Part shown: positions 34,962-44,268 of the stretch, piece by piece
Numbering within the stretch: position 1 is the first letter of the stretch
How the letters are laid out: every line of letters starts with the position of its first letter
Origin: Pseudonocardiaceae bacterium
Lineage (GTDB): Bacteria; Actinomycetota; Actinomycetes; Mycobacteriales; Pseudonocardiaceae
NCBI GenBank assembly: GCA_009377865.1
Contig: WHTH01000002.1
Coordinates: 62,001-126,000, forward strand
DNA: 64,000 bases
Direction: 5' to 3'
Made by a program: the position numbers and the translations under genes
The notes under the pieces: generated by a model
Seen by the model: only the letters and a program-made list of their open reading frames with translations
What the model was told of the DNA's origin: nothing
The model's database searches: none

Positions 34962-36167
34962 TCATCCGCCCCGACGGTGGGTGACGAGCACGCTGGGCAG
35001 GATCAGTGCGAGCAACGTGGCCGAGACGCCGAACGCCGCCTCGAAACCCAGCGGCTGCGCGACCGCACCCAGCCCGGTGGCGCCCACTCCGGTACCGGTG
35101 TCGTAGGCGATGTTCCAGGCCGCGCTCGCCGCGCCGTAGCCGGTGGACCCGACACTGCCGAACAGCATCACCAGCGAGTCGTTCTGCACGGCGCCGAATC
35201 CGATTCCGACCAGGGCCGCCCCGGCCACGACCGCGACGGCGGACAGCGGGCCGGAACCGCCGACGGCCAGCATCTCGATGACCATTCCGATGGCCGCGCC
35301 GAGCACCCCGACCGGCAGCAGCCGACCCGCCATGCCGCGTCGGTCGGTCAGCTCGCCCGCCACCAGCCGGCCGAGCAGTGTCCCCGCAGTGGTCGCCAGC
35401 AGTGCAGTGGGAACCAGCACGCCGGGTTGGGGCACGGCCAGCGGCAGGAACGTGATCAGCCCACCCTGCGCGATCGAGCAGGTCAGCATCACCAGCCAGG
35501 GACCCGCGGTCGCCCGCACCACGCGCCACCGCTGCGCAGGCGTCGTCTCATCGACGGCAGGCTCACCCCGGTGTGGCAGCCGGATCCACGGGACGGCGAC
35601 CACCGACACCACCGGAAGCACCCCGGCCAGCATGAACAGCGGGGCGAACCCGACCAGCTGCGCCACACCCACGCCGGCGGGCAGCAGCACGAGCAGGGGC
35701 AGTCCCACCGCGAGCCCGTAACGCGACGAGGCCCGGCCCAGCTCCGGGCTCGGCACCAGCTCGGCGATCAGGGCGCTGCCGGCGACGGTGAGCAGCCCGA
35801 AGCCGATCCCGCGCAGCAGCGATACCGCCAGCAGCAGCAGCAGGTCGGGCGCCACCGCGTAGAGCGGGCTCGGCGCGCCGAGCAGCAGCATCCCCGCGGC
35901 CAGCACCACGCGGTGCCCGACGCGGTGCAGCAACCACGGCACCCCGAGCTGGGTGGCCACGGTCGAGGCCATCAGCACGCCGGTCGTGGCACCCGCGCCG
36001 AACTCGGCCGCGCCGCCCGTCGAGGCCCACAGTGGCACCACCGGCAGCAGCAGCGCGTAGCCACCGAATCCCGCGAACGAGGCCACCAGCATCAGCCGAA
36101 ACGAGCGGCTGCCCAACCCCGGCGTAGCGTACCCCGGGCCCGCGGTCTGCGGGCTCGCTGCGTTCAT
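34962..36167 (-). CDS. MFS transporter
   Basis: The 401-residue protein has twelve predicted spans in two six-span halves, with the conserved loop [16 protein letters not shown] in the second half and [15 protein letters not shown] in the first. Major facilitator proteins export drugs or import nutrients using the proton gradient; the substrate is unknown. The start at ATG 36167 is used. The truncated AraC gene follows directly and may have controlled it. Confidence 0.85.
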   Translation of the reverse strand: MNAASPQTAGPGYATPGLGSRSFRLMLVASFAGFGGYALLLPVVPLWASTGGAAEFGAGATTGVLMASTVATQLGVPWLLHRVGHRVVLAAGMLLLGAPSPLYAVAPDLLLLLAVSLLRGIGFGLLTVAGSALIAELVPSPELGRASSRYGLAVGLPLLVLLPAGVGVAQLVGFAPLFMLAGVLPVVSVVAVPWIRLPHRGEPAVDETTPAQRWRVVRATAGPWLVMLTCSIAQGGLITFLPLAVPQPGVLVPTALLATTAGTLLGRLVAGELTDRRGMAGRLLPVGVLGAAIGMVIEMLAVGGSGPLSAVAVVAGAALVGIGFGAVQNDSLVMLFGSVGSTGYGAASAAWNIAYDTGTGVGATGLGAVAQPLGFEAAFGVSATLLALILPSVLVTHRRGG

Positions 36168-36271
36168 TCGTCGAGGCCGACGTAGGGAACGCGCGCCATG
36201 TCCGGCACGCTACCCGCCGCTGACACGGGCATCGGCCCAGCCGTCGGAGCCGACTGGCAAGATCTGCACAC

Positions 36272-37408
36272 ATGCCGGAGGGCACCGACACGATGACGCC
36301 GCTATGGCGAGGTGTGGTCGTGCTCCGGCTGGTCTGCGCCGGTTTCGCCGCCGGGGCGATCGCGATCCACCAGGACGGGTACGTACACCCGCAGCTGGGC
36401 TGGGTGGTGCTGGTGGCGATACTGATGTGGACTGCGGTCGTCACGGTCACCTACAGCGTGGACGCCGGGCGCCGGGTAGCGATGATCGGGATCGACCTTG
36501 CCGTCACGCTGATGCTGATGACTGCCTCGGTGTGGACGCTGTCGGCCGACCAGCTCGCCGCGGGCACCCCGCTGCTGACCACGGTGTGGGCGTCGGGGCC
36601 GGTGGTCGCAGCGGCGGTGCACATGGGGCGGATCGGCGGGGTGGTTGCCGGTGCGGCCGTGTCGCTGGCCAACTGGTTGGTGCGTGGCTTCTTCTCCACC
36701 GACATCGCCCGCGACACCGTGCTGCTCGTCGGCACCGGATTCGTGCTCGGCCTGGCCGCGGTCACCGCGCGGCACTCCGCGGAGCAGTTGCGCCGCGCGG
36801 CCAGGGCGGAGGCGGCGACCGCCGAGCGCGAGCGGCTGGCGCGATCCATCCACGACAGCGTGCTGCAGGTGCTCGCCCGGGTCCGCGCCCGCAGTGACGA
36901 GCTGGGTGGCGAGGCTGCTGCGCTCGCCCGGCTGGCCGGCGAGCAGGAGATCGCGCTGCGTGCGCTGGTCTCGGCCGCGCCTCCGGACTCGGCCATCACC
37001 GGGGACGCTGACCTGGGTTCGGCGATGCAGTTGCTGGCCTCGCCGCAGGTGGAGGTCTCGGTGCCCGCCAGTCCCGTTCCGCTACCGGCCGGCGACGTCG
37101 AGGAGCTGATCGCCGTCGTGACCGAGGCACTGTCGAACACCGAGCGGCACGCCGGACCGGGGGCACAGTCGTGGCTGCTGCTGGAAGACCTCGGCGACGA
37201 GGTCGTGCTCACGGTGCGCGACGACGGCGACGGGATCGTCGACGGCCGGCTGGCCGACGCCGAATCGTTCGGCCGGATGGGTATCGCGCGCTCGATCCGT
37301 GGCAGGGTGGCCGATCTGGGCGCCACGGTGAGTCTGGACAGCGGGGCCGACCAGGGCACCGAGTGGGAGGTGCGGCTGGCCCGTACTCGGAAGGGCGCGC
37401 CGCAGTGA
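36272..37408 (+). CDS. MacS-type sensor histidine kinase
   Basis: The 378-residue protein has five or six hydrophobic spans (to about residue 165), a HisKA_3 helix with the phosphorylated His in ARSIHDSVLQVLARV, and an ATP-binding domain with the N box EALSNTERHAGPG and the G box VRDDGDGI. It is like the MacS kinases of actinobacteria. The kinase itself looks complete. Its partner response regulator overlaps its stop (GTGA) but is broken, so the kinase is orphaned unless it uses another regulator. ATG 36293 is an alternative start. Confidence 0.85.
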   Translation: MPEGTDTMTPLWRGVVVLRLVCAGFAAGAIAIHQDGYVHPQLGWVVLVAILMWTAVVTVTYSVDAGRRVAMIGIDLAVTLMLMTASVWTLSADQLAAGTPLLTTVWASGPVVAAAVHMGRIGGVVAGAAVSLANWLVRGFFSTDIARDTVLLVGTGFVLGLAAVTARHSAEQLRRAARAEAATAERERLARSIHDSVLQVLARVRARSDELGGEAAALARLAGEQEIALRALVSAAPPDSAITGDADLGSAMQLLASPQVEVSVPASPVPLPAGDVEELIAVVTEALSNTERHAGPGAQSWLLLEDLGDEVVLTVRDDGDGIVDGRLADAESFGRMGIARSIRGRVADLGATVSLDSGADQGTEWEVRLARTRKGAPQ

Positions 37409-37726
37409 CCGCCGCGACCCCGCGTGCTCGTGCTGTCGGCTCCGGGGAGCACGCCGACGTCCTCGACGCGGTCACAGCCGGTGCCTCGGGCTACCTGGTC
37501 AAGTCCGCCTCGCTCGACGAGCTGGCCGATGCTGTCACCCGCACCGCTGCGGGCGACGCCGTGTTCACCGCCGGCCTGGCGGGCCTGGTCCTCGCAGATC
37601 GCCGAGCGGCTGGTGATCAGCCCCCGCACCGTCGAGAACCACGTGCAGTCGACGCTGCACAAGCTGTAGCTGCACAACCGCGTGGAGCTGGCGCGCTACG
37701 CGATCGAGCACGGTCTCGACGAGTAG
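37405..37726 (+). pseudogene. Decayed LuxR-type response regulator (partner of the MacS-type kinase)
   Basis: Recognisable pieces in changing frames are SGEHADVLDAVTAGASGYLV, KSASLDELADAVTRTAAGDA, GLAGLVL, then QIAERLVISPRTVENHVQST, HKL, a TAG stop where CAG is expected, and LHNRVELARYAIEHGLDE. The first 80 or so receiver residues including the phosphorylated Asp are missing. There is a frameshift near 37432, a second deletion near 37595 and a nonsense codon at about 37667. It cannot work as a regulator. Confidence 0.82.
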
Positions 37727-37740
37727 GTGGCGGGGCGCCC

Positions 37741-38313
37741 TCAGCGACGCCGGGCCAGCAGCACCGCCGCCAGCGGCCACCACGCCTGCGCTCCGGCAAG
37801 CACTCGCTCCGACAGCCCCAGCCGGCTGCCCCCGCCGTAGAGCTCGGCTCCGAACCACCCGAGCAACCCGAGCAGCACCGCCGTGGTTCCGAGCGAGACG
37901 CCCGGCCCCAGCCGCCGCGAGGGCCCCCGCCGCCAGGCCAGCGCCGGCCACACCGACAGCGCGGGGAAGGCGACCCCGGCGGCCACGGCATGCGCTGTCG
38001 AGCTGCCCTCGTCGGGTAGCGGGAAGGCGGCGACGAGCACGGTTGCCAGCCCGCCCGCGGCGAGCACCAGACGTCCGGGCAGCGCGGCCGGGCGCAGCCC
38101 GAGTGCAGTGATCACGTGGCAGGTCCCGAGGCCGGCCAGCCCGGTGGTCATGATCCAGCGGTCGGCGGCGCCGTACGCGGCCAGCGCGCTGATCGTCTCG
38201 GTGGTGGGGTCGAAGGTTCGCTGGCGGGCTGTCGCCAGCGTCCAGCCGCCGATGAGCAGCACCGGGCCGCCAGCTGCGGACAGCAACGCCCACCAGGGCA
38301 CGGGGGGTCGCAT
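37741..38313 (-). CDS. DUF998-family membrane protein
   Basis: The 190-residue protein has about six spans and the DUF998 pattern (FDPTTETISALAAYGAADRW near the first loop). The function of DUF998 is unknown; the family is widespread in actinobacteria. ATG 38313 is used because the first span follows immediately. It is convergent with the response regulator remnant and divergent from the DnaN-like gene. Confidence 0.78.
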   Translation of the reverse strand: MRPPVPWWALLSAAGGPVLLIGGWTLATARQRTFDPTTETISALAAYGAADRWIMTTGLAGLGTCHVITALGLRPAALPGRLVLAAGGLATVLVAAFPLPDEGSSTAHAVAAGVAFPALSVWPALAWRRGPSRRLGPGVSLGTTAVLLGLLGWFGAELYGGGSRLGLSERVLAGAQAWWPLAAVLLARRR

Positions 38314-38448
38314 CGCGCCAACGGTAGTGATCGATGTCCCCGGGCACCGGGCCAGGGTGGTCTCGGGCGAATTGTGGACGCGTAGCCGGTACGTCGGGGC
38401 TGGCCGGTAGGCTGGCGCATCCAATCCATGACCGGGAGGGTGGGATCC

Positions 38449-39585
38449 GTGGAGTTCGAGCTCGAGCGGGACGCGTTCGCCGACGCCGTCGCCTGGACCG
38501 CCCGCGGGTTGCCGAGCCGGCCGGTCGTGCCGGTGACCGCCGGTGTGGTGCTGGAAGTGACCGACGGCGCGCTGATCGTCTCCGCATTCGACTTCGAGGT
38601 GCTCAACCGGATCGAGGTGCCGGTCACCGACAAGTCGGCGGGCCGGGTGCTGGTCTCCGGCCGGCTGCTCGCCGAGATCGCGCGTGCGCTGCCGCCCAAG
38701 GACGTCAGGGTTGCCGTGGAGGGTAACCGGCTGGCGGTGCGGTGCGGGTCGGCCCGGTTCAACCTGCCGCTCATGCAGATCGAGGACTACCCCGTGGTGC
38801 CCGAGCTGCCGGCGACCTCGGGCACCGTCCGAGGTGACGTCTTCGCGACCGCGGTCTCACAGGTCACGACCGCGGCGAGCCGCGACGAGACGCTGCCGAT
38901 GCTCACCGGTGTCCGAATGGAGGTCACGTCCGACGAGCTGGTTTTCGCGGCCACGGACCGCTACCGGCTCGCCGAACGGCATGTGCCGTGGCAGCCCTCC
39001 GGCGAGGTGCCCTCCGACAGCGTGATCATCCCGGCGAAGACGCTGTCCGATGCGGCGAAGTCGTTGGGCTCGGCGAGTGACGTCGTGCTGTCGTTCGGCT
39101 CCGACGGCGGGTTCATCGGGTTCTCCGCCCAAGGGCGGCAGACGCTGACCCGGCTGCTCGACGGCGAGTTCGTGAAGTTCGCATCACTGTGGCCGACCGA
39201 ATCGACCACCACGGCCGAGGTGGAGGTCGCCCCGTTCATCGACGCCGTCAAGCGGGTGTCGCTGGTCGCCCAGCGCTTCGCCCCGGTGCGCATGTCGTTC
39301 GACGAGGGCCGGGTGCAACTGTCGGCGGAGGCCGAGGACGAATCCAGCGCCGAGGAGGAGATGGAGGCCGGGGTGACCGGCGAGCCGCTCACGATCGGTT
39401 TCAACGCCGGCTACCTGCTCGACGGGCTCAGCGCGGTGAAGGCATCGCGCGCGACCCTGTCGTTCACCACCCCGACCCGGCCGACGGTGATCACCCCGTT
39501 GGCCGGCCTCGACGCCGAGGGCCAGGCCGACACCGGCGAGCAGACCTACCGCTACCTCGTGATGTCGATGCGGTTGCGCGGCTGA
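38449..39585 (+). CDS. dnaN: DNA polymerase III beta subunit paralogue (sliding clamp)
   Basis: The 378-residue protein contains three clamp domains: VEFELERDAFADAVAWTARG at the start, GRLLAEIARALPPKDVRV, FNLPLMQIEDYPVVPELP, DETLPMLTGVRMEV and a C-terminal YRYLVMSMRLRG. The clamp ties polymerase and repair enzymes to DNA. GTG 38449 follows GGGAGG by nine bases. The gene is not next to dnaA, recF or gyr genes, so it is probably a second clamp. Compared with typical DnaN it carries an acidic insertion (EDESSAEEEMEAG) in the third domain. Confidence 0.9.
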   Translation: MEFELERDAFADAVAWTARGLPSRPVVPVTAGVVLEVTDGALIVSAFDFEVLNRIEVPVTDKSAGRVLVSGRLLAEIARALPPKDVRVAVEGNRLAVRCGSARFNLPLMQIEDYPVVPELPATSGTVRGDVFATAVSQVTTAASRDETLPMLTGVRMEVTSDELVFAATDRYRLAERHVPWQPSGEVPSDSVIIPAKTLSDAAKSLGSASDVVLSFGSDGGFIGFSAQGRQTLTRLLDGEFVKFASLWPTESTTTAEVEVAPFIDAVKRVSLVAQRFAPVRMSFDEGRVQLSAEAEDESSAEEEMEAGVTGEPLTIGFNAGYLLDGLSAVKASRATLSFTTPTRPTVITPLAGLDAEGQADTGEQTYRYLVMSMRLRG

Positions 39586-39611
39586 CGACCCGTGAGCGGT
39601 GAGCTCAGGCC

Positions 39612-39764
39612 TCAGAACCACCAGGTCGTGAGCAGGCCGGGTGAGGCTGCGACGGCACTGAACCGGGCGAAGCGACCGGCCAGGCCGGTGGCCAGGAACA
39701 CCGAGAGCCGCACCTCCGCCAGCCCCGCGATCAGCGCGGTGGCGGCGAACGGCGGCAGCCATTA
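39612..39764 (-). pseudogene. Remnant of a VTT/YqaA-type membrane protein
   Basis: A 50-codon frame reads FAATALIAGLAEVRLSVFLA and GRFARFSAVAA, then stops. This resembles the last spans of SNARE-associated (DedA/YqaA-like) proteins, where FL...GR..RF is usual. A stop codon lies right before the segment, and no N-terminal part is present. Recognition is weak and rests on composition plus that motif. Confidence 0.3.
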
Positions 39765-39816
39765 GCGCGGAGACCGCGCTGTACCCGGTGTCAGGCAGAT
39801 CCACTCCACGCCGACG

Positions 39817-40503
39817 TCAGGCCTGCGGCGCGCGAGCGGGTGCAGCGGCGGAATGCGCGTCGAGCACGGCGCAGCCCGACAGCGTCGCCGGTACCGGCAG
39901 CCTGGCCAATCGCGCCATGCTGTAGGTCTTGACTCCCGACACCGCGAGCGCCAACAGCGTCGCGAGCCACATCGCTCCGGTGAGCAGCACGACGAGCACC
40001 ACCGCACCGGTGTTGATCGCCTTCGCCACCGGCGACCAGTTCAGCCGGAACACCGTCGCGTCCACCAAGAAGAAGTAGTTCGGCGACAGCAGCGACCAGT
40101 TCCGGAACGCCAGCGTCAGGGAGGCGTCGAGCACGACGAACTGCAGCAGGAACGTTCCGGCTGGCAGTATCGCCGCCGGGTGCGATGTCACGTAAGTGAC
40201 CACCACGAGGCACACGCACAGCCGGTCGGCCAGCACGTCGAGCACCGCCCCGGTGCGGGTCTCGCGGTTGCTCAGCCTGGCCAGTAATCCGTCGGCGATG
40301 TCGCCCACCCAGTAGCACAGCAGGGCGGCGAGCAGCAGCAGCTGGTCACCGGCGACGATCGCCGCCCCGCACAGCACGACGGTGCCGACGGTGCGCGTCC
40401 AGGTGACCACGTTCGGCGCCGTCCACCAGATCTCGGCCAACGCGGCGGTGCATCCCCGGTGTCCGCATCCTGCCGCGACCCCGTGGAGCTGCGAATAGCC
40501 CAT
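39817..40503 (-). CDS. CDP-alcohol phosphatidyltransferase family protein
   Basis: The 228-residue membrane protein contains the complete family motif, residues 68-93: D(IA)DG(LL)AR, then G at 85, D at 89 and D at 93, matching DxxDGxxARx8Gx3Dx3D. Such enzymes join CDP-diacylglycerol or a CDP-polyol to an alcohol to make phospholipids. Several membrane spans follow. ATG 40503 is used; upstream codons are unlike protein. The exact acceptor (inositol, glycerol phosphate or another) is unclear. Confidence 0.85.
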   Translation of the reverse strand: MGYSQLHGVAAGCGHRGCTAALAEIWWTAPNVVTWTRTVGTVVLCGAAIVAGDQLLLLAALLCYWVGDIADGLLARLSNRETRTGAVLDVLADRLCVCLVVVTYVTSHPAAILPAGTFLLQFVVLDASLTLAFRNWSLLSPNYFFLVDATVFRLNWSPVAKAINTGAVVLVVLLTGAMWLATLLALAVSGVKTYSMARLARLPVPATLSGCAVLDAHSAAAPARAPQA

Positions 40504-40594
40504 AGTCGCCACCCCCGAACTTCTCAGTACGACGACGGTACGCCGCAACAGCCGCCGGCGCCGACCGGCCGCTGAGGCCGGCAGACGAACAGGT

Positions 40595-41923
40595 CTAGAC
40601 CGCGACCCGCCCGACGGCGGCGCGCAGTGCCGCATCGGCCCGTTCGGGGTCGGCCCTGGTCGGCACTCCGCGCTCGATCACCTGCTCGGCCGCCACCCAC
40701 ACGTCGCCCACCGAGCGCGCCCCACCGCCCCAGACCAGGTTCGACAGCAGCCGCCCGTCCGGCACGTCGAGCCCGCCCGGGAACGCAGGCCCGTCGACCC
40801 CGACGTGCACCAGGTCGGCCCATGCCCCGGCCCGCAACGTGCCCAGGTCGTCACGCCCGAGCGCCGCGGCACCGTCGCGGGTGGCCAGCAGCAGCGCCTG
40901 CGCCGCGGTGAGCGCGGCGGCGTCACCGGCGCGCAGCCGGGCCAGCTGCGCGGCGAGCCTGACGTCGGTCCACAGGTCGAGATCGTCGTGCGAGGCCGGG
41001 CCGTCGGTGCCCAGCCCCACTGGGACCCCCGCCGCGTGCAGGTCCAGCAGCCGTGCCACCCCGGAGGCGAGCTTGGCGTTCGAACCGGGGCAGTGCGCCA
41101 CACCGGCGCCGTGCCGGGCCAGCACCGCGATGTCGGCGTCGGAGAGGTGCACGGCGTGCGCGGCCAGCACCCGTGCCCCCGCCCGCAGCACCCCGAGCCG
41201 CTCCAGCAGCAGCGGCACCGACCCGTGCTCGGCACGCAACTCGGCGTCCTCTCCGACGGACTCCGCGACGTGGGTCTGCAGCAGCGCGCCCCGATGCTGC
41301 GCCGCGGCTGCCGCGGCCGCCAGCGCCTCGGCCGGGAGTGTGTAGGCGGCGTGCGGGCCGTAGCCGAGCTCGATGCGCTCGCCAGGCCCGAAGCGCAGCC
41401 CGTCGGCGTCGATCCGCACGCTGATGTCGTCGAGCATCTGCTGCCAGGTGCCCAACCGGTCCCAGCCGGGCACCGCGATAATGCCCGGCGTGACGACGGC
41501 GCGGCTGCCCGCGGCGAGCACCGACTCGATCACGGCGTCGGTGTAGAAGTACATCTCGACGCTGGTGGTGACCCCGGCGCGCAGCATCTCCAGGCAGCCG
41601 GCGAGCACCCCGGCTCCGGCGTCGGCGGCCTGCAGCATGCCCTCGGCGGGCCAGATCACCTCGGTGAGCCAGCGCATCAACGGCCGCTCGTCGCCACCCA
41701 GCCCGCGGAGCACGGTCATGGCGGTGTGGGCGTGTGCATTGATCAGCCCTGGCAGCAGGATCCCACTCAGTGGCCGGGTCGTGTCCGGCTCGGCAGCGGC
41801 GTGCGCCGCCGGCCCCACGTACGCGATGCGGCCGTCGGCGCCGACGTCGACAACGGCGTCGCGCAGCACGCTGCAGCGCTCGTCGCAGGGCAGCACGACG
41901 GGGGCGGTGAACCTGGTCGTCAT
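40595..41923 (-). CDS. Amidohydrolase, SAH/MTA deaminase-like
   Basis: The 442-residue protein has the metal-dependent amidohydrolase layout: GLINAHAHTAMTVLRGLGG (HxH metal site), QTHVAES, AAHAVHLSDADIAVLA, HCPGSNAKLASGVA and GTDGPASHDDLDLW. The TDG...D pattern and overall set resemble S-adenosylhomocysteine/methylthioadenosine or guanine-type deaminases. It would remove an amino group from a purine-like ring in the cytoplasm. GTGGAGA precedes ATG 41923. It follows the NYN gene and may be co-transcribed. Confidence 0.85.
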   Translation of the reverse strand: MTTRFTAPVVLPCDERCSVLRDAVVDVGADGRIAYVGPAAHAAAEPDTTRPLSGILLPGLINAHAHTAMTVLRGLGGDERPLMRWLTEVIWPAEGMLQAADAGAGVLAGCLEMLRAGVTTSVEMYFYTDAVIESVLAAGSRAVVTPGIIAVPGWDRLGTWQQMLDDISVRIDADGLRFGPGERIELGYGPHAAYTLPAEALAAAAAAAQHRGALLQTHVAESVGEDAELRAEHGSVPLLLERLGVLRAGARVLAAHAVHLSDADIAVLARHGAGVAHCPGSNAKLASGVARLLDLHAAGVPVGLGTDGPASHDDLDLWTDVRLAAQLARLRAGDAAALTAAQALLLATRDGAAALGRDDLGTLRAGAWADLVHVGVDGPAFPGGLDVPDGRLLSNLVWGGGARSVGDVWVAAEQVIERGVPTRADPERADAALRAAVGRVAV

Positions 41924-41931
41924 GTCGTCTC

Positions 41932-41966
41932 CACGGGGCTCTCGACGGGGCTCTCCACGGGGCCGG
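41932..41966. repeat. 12-base tandem repeat between NYN and amidohydrolase genes
   Basis: CACGGGGCTCTC, GACGGGGCTCTC and CACGGGGCCGG stand in tandem. They lie in the short gap upstream of the amidohydrolase start. Their length (three copies) is modest and they may be slippage-generated. Confidence 0.5.
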
Positions 41967-41970
41967 CTGG

Positions 41971-42627
41971 TCACAGGCTCTCCGGCCCGGGTGGGGTCAC
42001 GGCACCTTGGGTCCGCAGCAGCGAGACCAGCGGCCGCAGCGGCGCGAGCCAGGCGCCCTCCGGCGGCAGCGTTTCCAGCGTGATCCGCGGCAGCGGTTGC
42101 AGGAACAGCCCGTCGATGTCCTCGAGGTCCACGAACTCGAGCACCTCGGAGTTGACCGCGAACGACGCGTGCTCGCGAAACCCCAGCACCGTGACGCCGA
42201 CACCCGTTGCGACGAGGTCCTCGAGCGGCTCACGGAACGCCCGGCTGTCACCGGAGGCCACCACCACACGGCGCAGCACGCCCTGCGCACCCCTGGCGCG
42301 GATGTGGGCGAGCATGTCCTCGTCGATGTCCGAGTCTTCGATCTTCGGCTTGGCGAAGACCGCGAACCCCGTGTTGCGCAGCGCCTCCACCCACGGGCGC
42401 ACGAAATCGGTGCTGCCCACGGCGACGTTGGTGAAGACGGTCGCCTCCGGCGCGGTGTCGGCTGCGTGCTCGAGCAGCCACCGCCCCAGCGCGTCGAACC
42501 GGGGCCGCGACGCCGAACTGGGCCGGCCACCGAGGATCGAGCCCAGGCTCATATCGATGTTGGGGGCATCCCAGACCAGCAGCGTGGTCGGGGCTGTGTG
42601 GCCGTCGGACAGCTGCACCGCGTTCAT
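41971..42627 (-). CDS. NYN-domain (PIN-like) protein
   Basis: The 218-residue protein has LLVWDAPNIDMSLGSILGG at the start and later RRVVVASGDSRAFREPLEDL and GVTVLGFREHAS, the acidic-residue pattern of NYN nucleases. NYN proteins are predicted RNases. The start overlaps the trmB stop by ATGA (42624-42627), so it is coupled to a tRNA-modifying enzyme. A role in tRNA or other RNA processing fits but is inferred. Confidence 0.8.
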   Translation of the reverse strand: MNAVQLSDGHTAPTTLLVWDAPNIDMSLGSILGGRPSSASRPRFDALGRWLLEHAADTAPEATVFTNVAVGSTDFVRPWVEALRNTGFAVFAKPKIEDSDIDEDMLAHIRARGAQGVLRRVVVASGDSRAFREPLEDLVATGVGVTVLGFREHASFAVNSEVLEFVDLEDIDGLFLQPLPRITLETLPPEGAWLAPLRPLVSLLRTQGAVTPPGPESL

Positions 42628-43337
42628 GCCGACCGATCCTGCCAGTCCGCGGCGAACAACAGATCCCAGACGACCCGCCCCTCCTGCCGCGCTCGTTGCT
42701 CGAACTTCGATACCGGTCGCCAGTCCGGGCGCGGCAGCCACCCCGACGGCTGGTCCGACAGGTTGCGCAGGGCCGGCTCGGCCTCGCACACCGCGAGCAT
42801 CTGCTCGGCGTAGCCCTGCCAATCGGTGGCCAGGTGCAGCGTCGCGCCGGGTTCGAGCCGCGAAGCCACCAGTGCGACGAACTCCGGCTGCACCAAGCGG
42901 CGCTTGTGATGGCGCCGCTTGGGCCACGGGTCGAGGAAGAACGCCCGGACGCCGTGCAGTGTGCCGGGTGCGATATGGCGGCCGAGCAGGTCGAGCGCGT
43001 CGCCGCGCAGCAGCCGCAGGTTCTCGATCCCGGCGGAGTCGATGCGCAGCAGCAGCTGGGCCAGCCCCGGCTTGTAGGCCTCCACGGCCAGGTGGTCGAG
43101 CTCGGGATGCGCGGCGGCCATGGCGGCCGTGGACTCGCCCATCCCCGAGCCGATCTCGAGCACCAACGGTGCCCGTCGCCCGAACCACCGCTCGGCATCC
43201 AGCGGCCCAGTCGGCAACTCGGCGATGTGGCGGCCGAGCCGGGGCCAGTGGGCCTCCCAGGCCCGCTGCTGCCCGGACGTCATCCGCGCGCCGCGCTGGG
43301 CGTAGCTGACGACGTGGCGCATCGGCGTGTCCGGCAC
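42624..43337 (-). CDS. trmB: tRNA (guanine-N7-)-methyltransferase
   Basis: The 237-residue protein has the class I methyltransferase motif VLEIGSGMGESTAAMA and the TrmB hallmark FFLDPWPKRRHHKRR, plus TDWQGYAEQML. It methylates G46 of tRNA using S-adenosylmethionine in the cytoplasm. The size matches the family. The ATG at 43322 is an alternative start. It overlaps the NYN gene. Confidence 0.93.
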   Translation of the reverse strand: MPDTPMRHVVSYAQRGARMTSGQQRAWEAHWPRLGRHIAELPTGPLDAERWFGRRAPLVLEIGSGMGESTAAMAAAHPELDHLAVEAYKPGLAQLLLRIDSAGIENLRLLRGDALDLLGRHIAPGTLHGVRAFFLDPWPKRRHHKRRLVQPEFVALVASRLEPGATLHLATDWQGYAEQMLAVCEAEPALRNLSDQPSGWLPRPDWRPVSKFEQRARQEGRVVWDLLFAADWQDRSA

Positions 43338-43395
43338 ACCACCAAGCTTCGCTTGCGCGGTCGGGCACCTGCCAGCGGGGTCCGGAAGGCTTCGC

Positions 43396-43437
43396 TAGGT
43401 CGCTGGTTGCACCGGCCTAGGTCGCCGGTCGCACCGG
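43396..43437. repeat. 22-base direct repeat upstream of trmB
   Basis: Two copies of TAGGTCGCyGGTyGCACCGG (43396-43415 and 43418-43437) stand in tandem with two differences. They lie between the membrane-protein gene and trmB on the same strand. No gene is in this gap. Confidence 0.55.
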
Positions 43438-43445
43438 CGCCGCGC

Positions 43446-43940
43446 TCACTGCTGCGGCCCGGCCTCGATCACCGGGCGGGACTGCGGGGTGTGAGCGCGG
43501 GGGGCGCCGACGTGCTGGCCGTAGTGGTCGTTGGGGTAGTGCGAACCCTGCTGCTGGCGGGACTGCTCGAGCTGCGCGCTCATCTCGTCGGCCAGTTCCT
43601 GCTCGCGGCGCTTGGAGCGGATCCGCGCCAGCAGCAGCATCGTGCTGCCATGTGCCGCGCCGAGCACGAGCAGCACCACACCGAGCTTGGTCACGAGGAT
43701 CTGCAGCCAGTCATCCCCGGGCACCTCCATCGTCGAGATCAGCGCCAGCACGCCGAGCACGACCAGGTGGAACAGCACGGAGAGCAGCCGGTTGATCGAC
43801 CGCGCCGTCCGCTGGTCCTCGAAGACCTCCTCGAGGAAGCCCTCTCCGGTGCGGATCAGGATCTGACCGACCAGCACGGTCAGCGCGATGCCGAGCACCA
43901 GCAGGAGCACGTAGCTGCCGAGCCCTTCCGCCACCGCCAT
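43446..43940 (-). CDS. Four-span membrane protein, unknown family
   Basis: The 164-residue protein has about three or four spans (LGSYVLLLVLGIALTVLVGQ, LSVLFHLVVLGVLALIS, LVTKLGVVLLVLGAAHG) and a hydrophilic tail rich in Gln and Arg. ATG 43940 follows AAGGA and gives a start right before the first span. Upstream codons in the same frame were rejected as non-coding. No homologous function is known to me. Confidence 0.75.
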   Translation of the reverse strand: MAVAEGLGSYVLLLVLGIALTVLVGQILIRTGEGFLEEVFEDQRTARSINRLLSVLFHLVVLGVLALISTMEVPGDDWLQILVTKLGVVLLVLGAAHGSTMLLLARIRSKRREQELADEMSAQLEQSRQQQGSHYPNDHYGQHVGAPRAHTPQSRPVIEAGPQQ

Positions 43941-44268
43941 CACATCCTTCTGAACGCGTTCCAAATCACGATGCTGCCTGGCGATGCCGGCGTCAAGCGG
44001 AGCGTAACGCGTCTTGTCCTCCAGTGCCGCCAGGAGCGCACGAGCCCGCCGCCAAGCGACGCAGCGCCTCTTGACCGGTTTCTGGATCGTTCCTGTGAGA
44101 CACCCGACAGTCCACGGTGCATGCAACTGTCCGTGACCGCCGCTAGTCTTTCGTCATCGCTTGATTTCCGGACCGCCCGGGCCTTCATGAGCTTTCGGGC
44201 GGCTCCCGGCGTTCCACAAAACGCCGATCGGTCGGATTCGGGCTGTGGCCCAGGCAGGAGATGTGCAG
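43941..44268. other. Gene-free stretch upstream of pckG
   Basis: These 328 bases separate the divergent membrane-protein gene and the PEP carboxykinase gene. I see no protein here. A TAGTCT hexamer at about 44143 could be the -10 of the pckG promoter, but no firm -35 partner was found. The region is large enough for regulatory input to gluconeogenesis. Confidence 0.35.
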
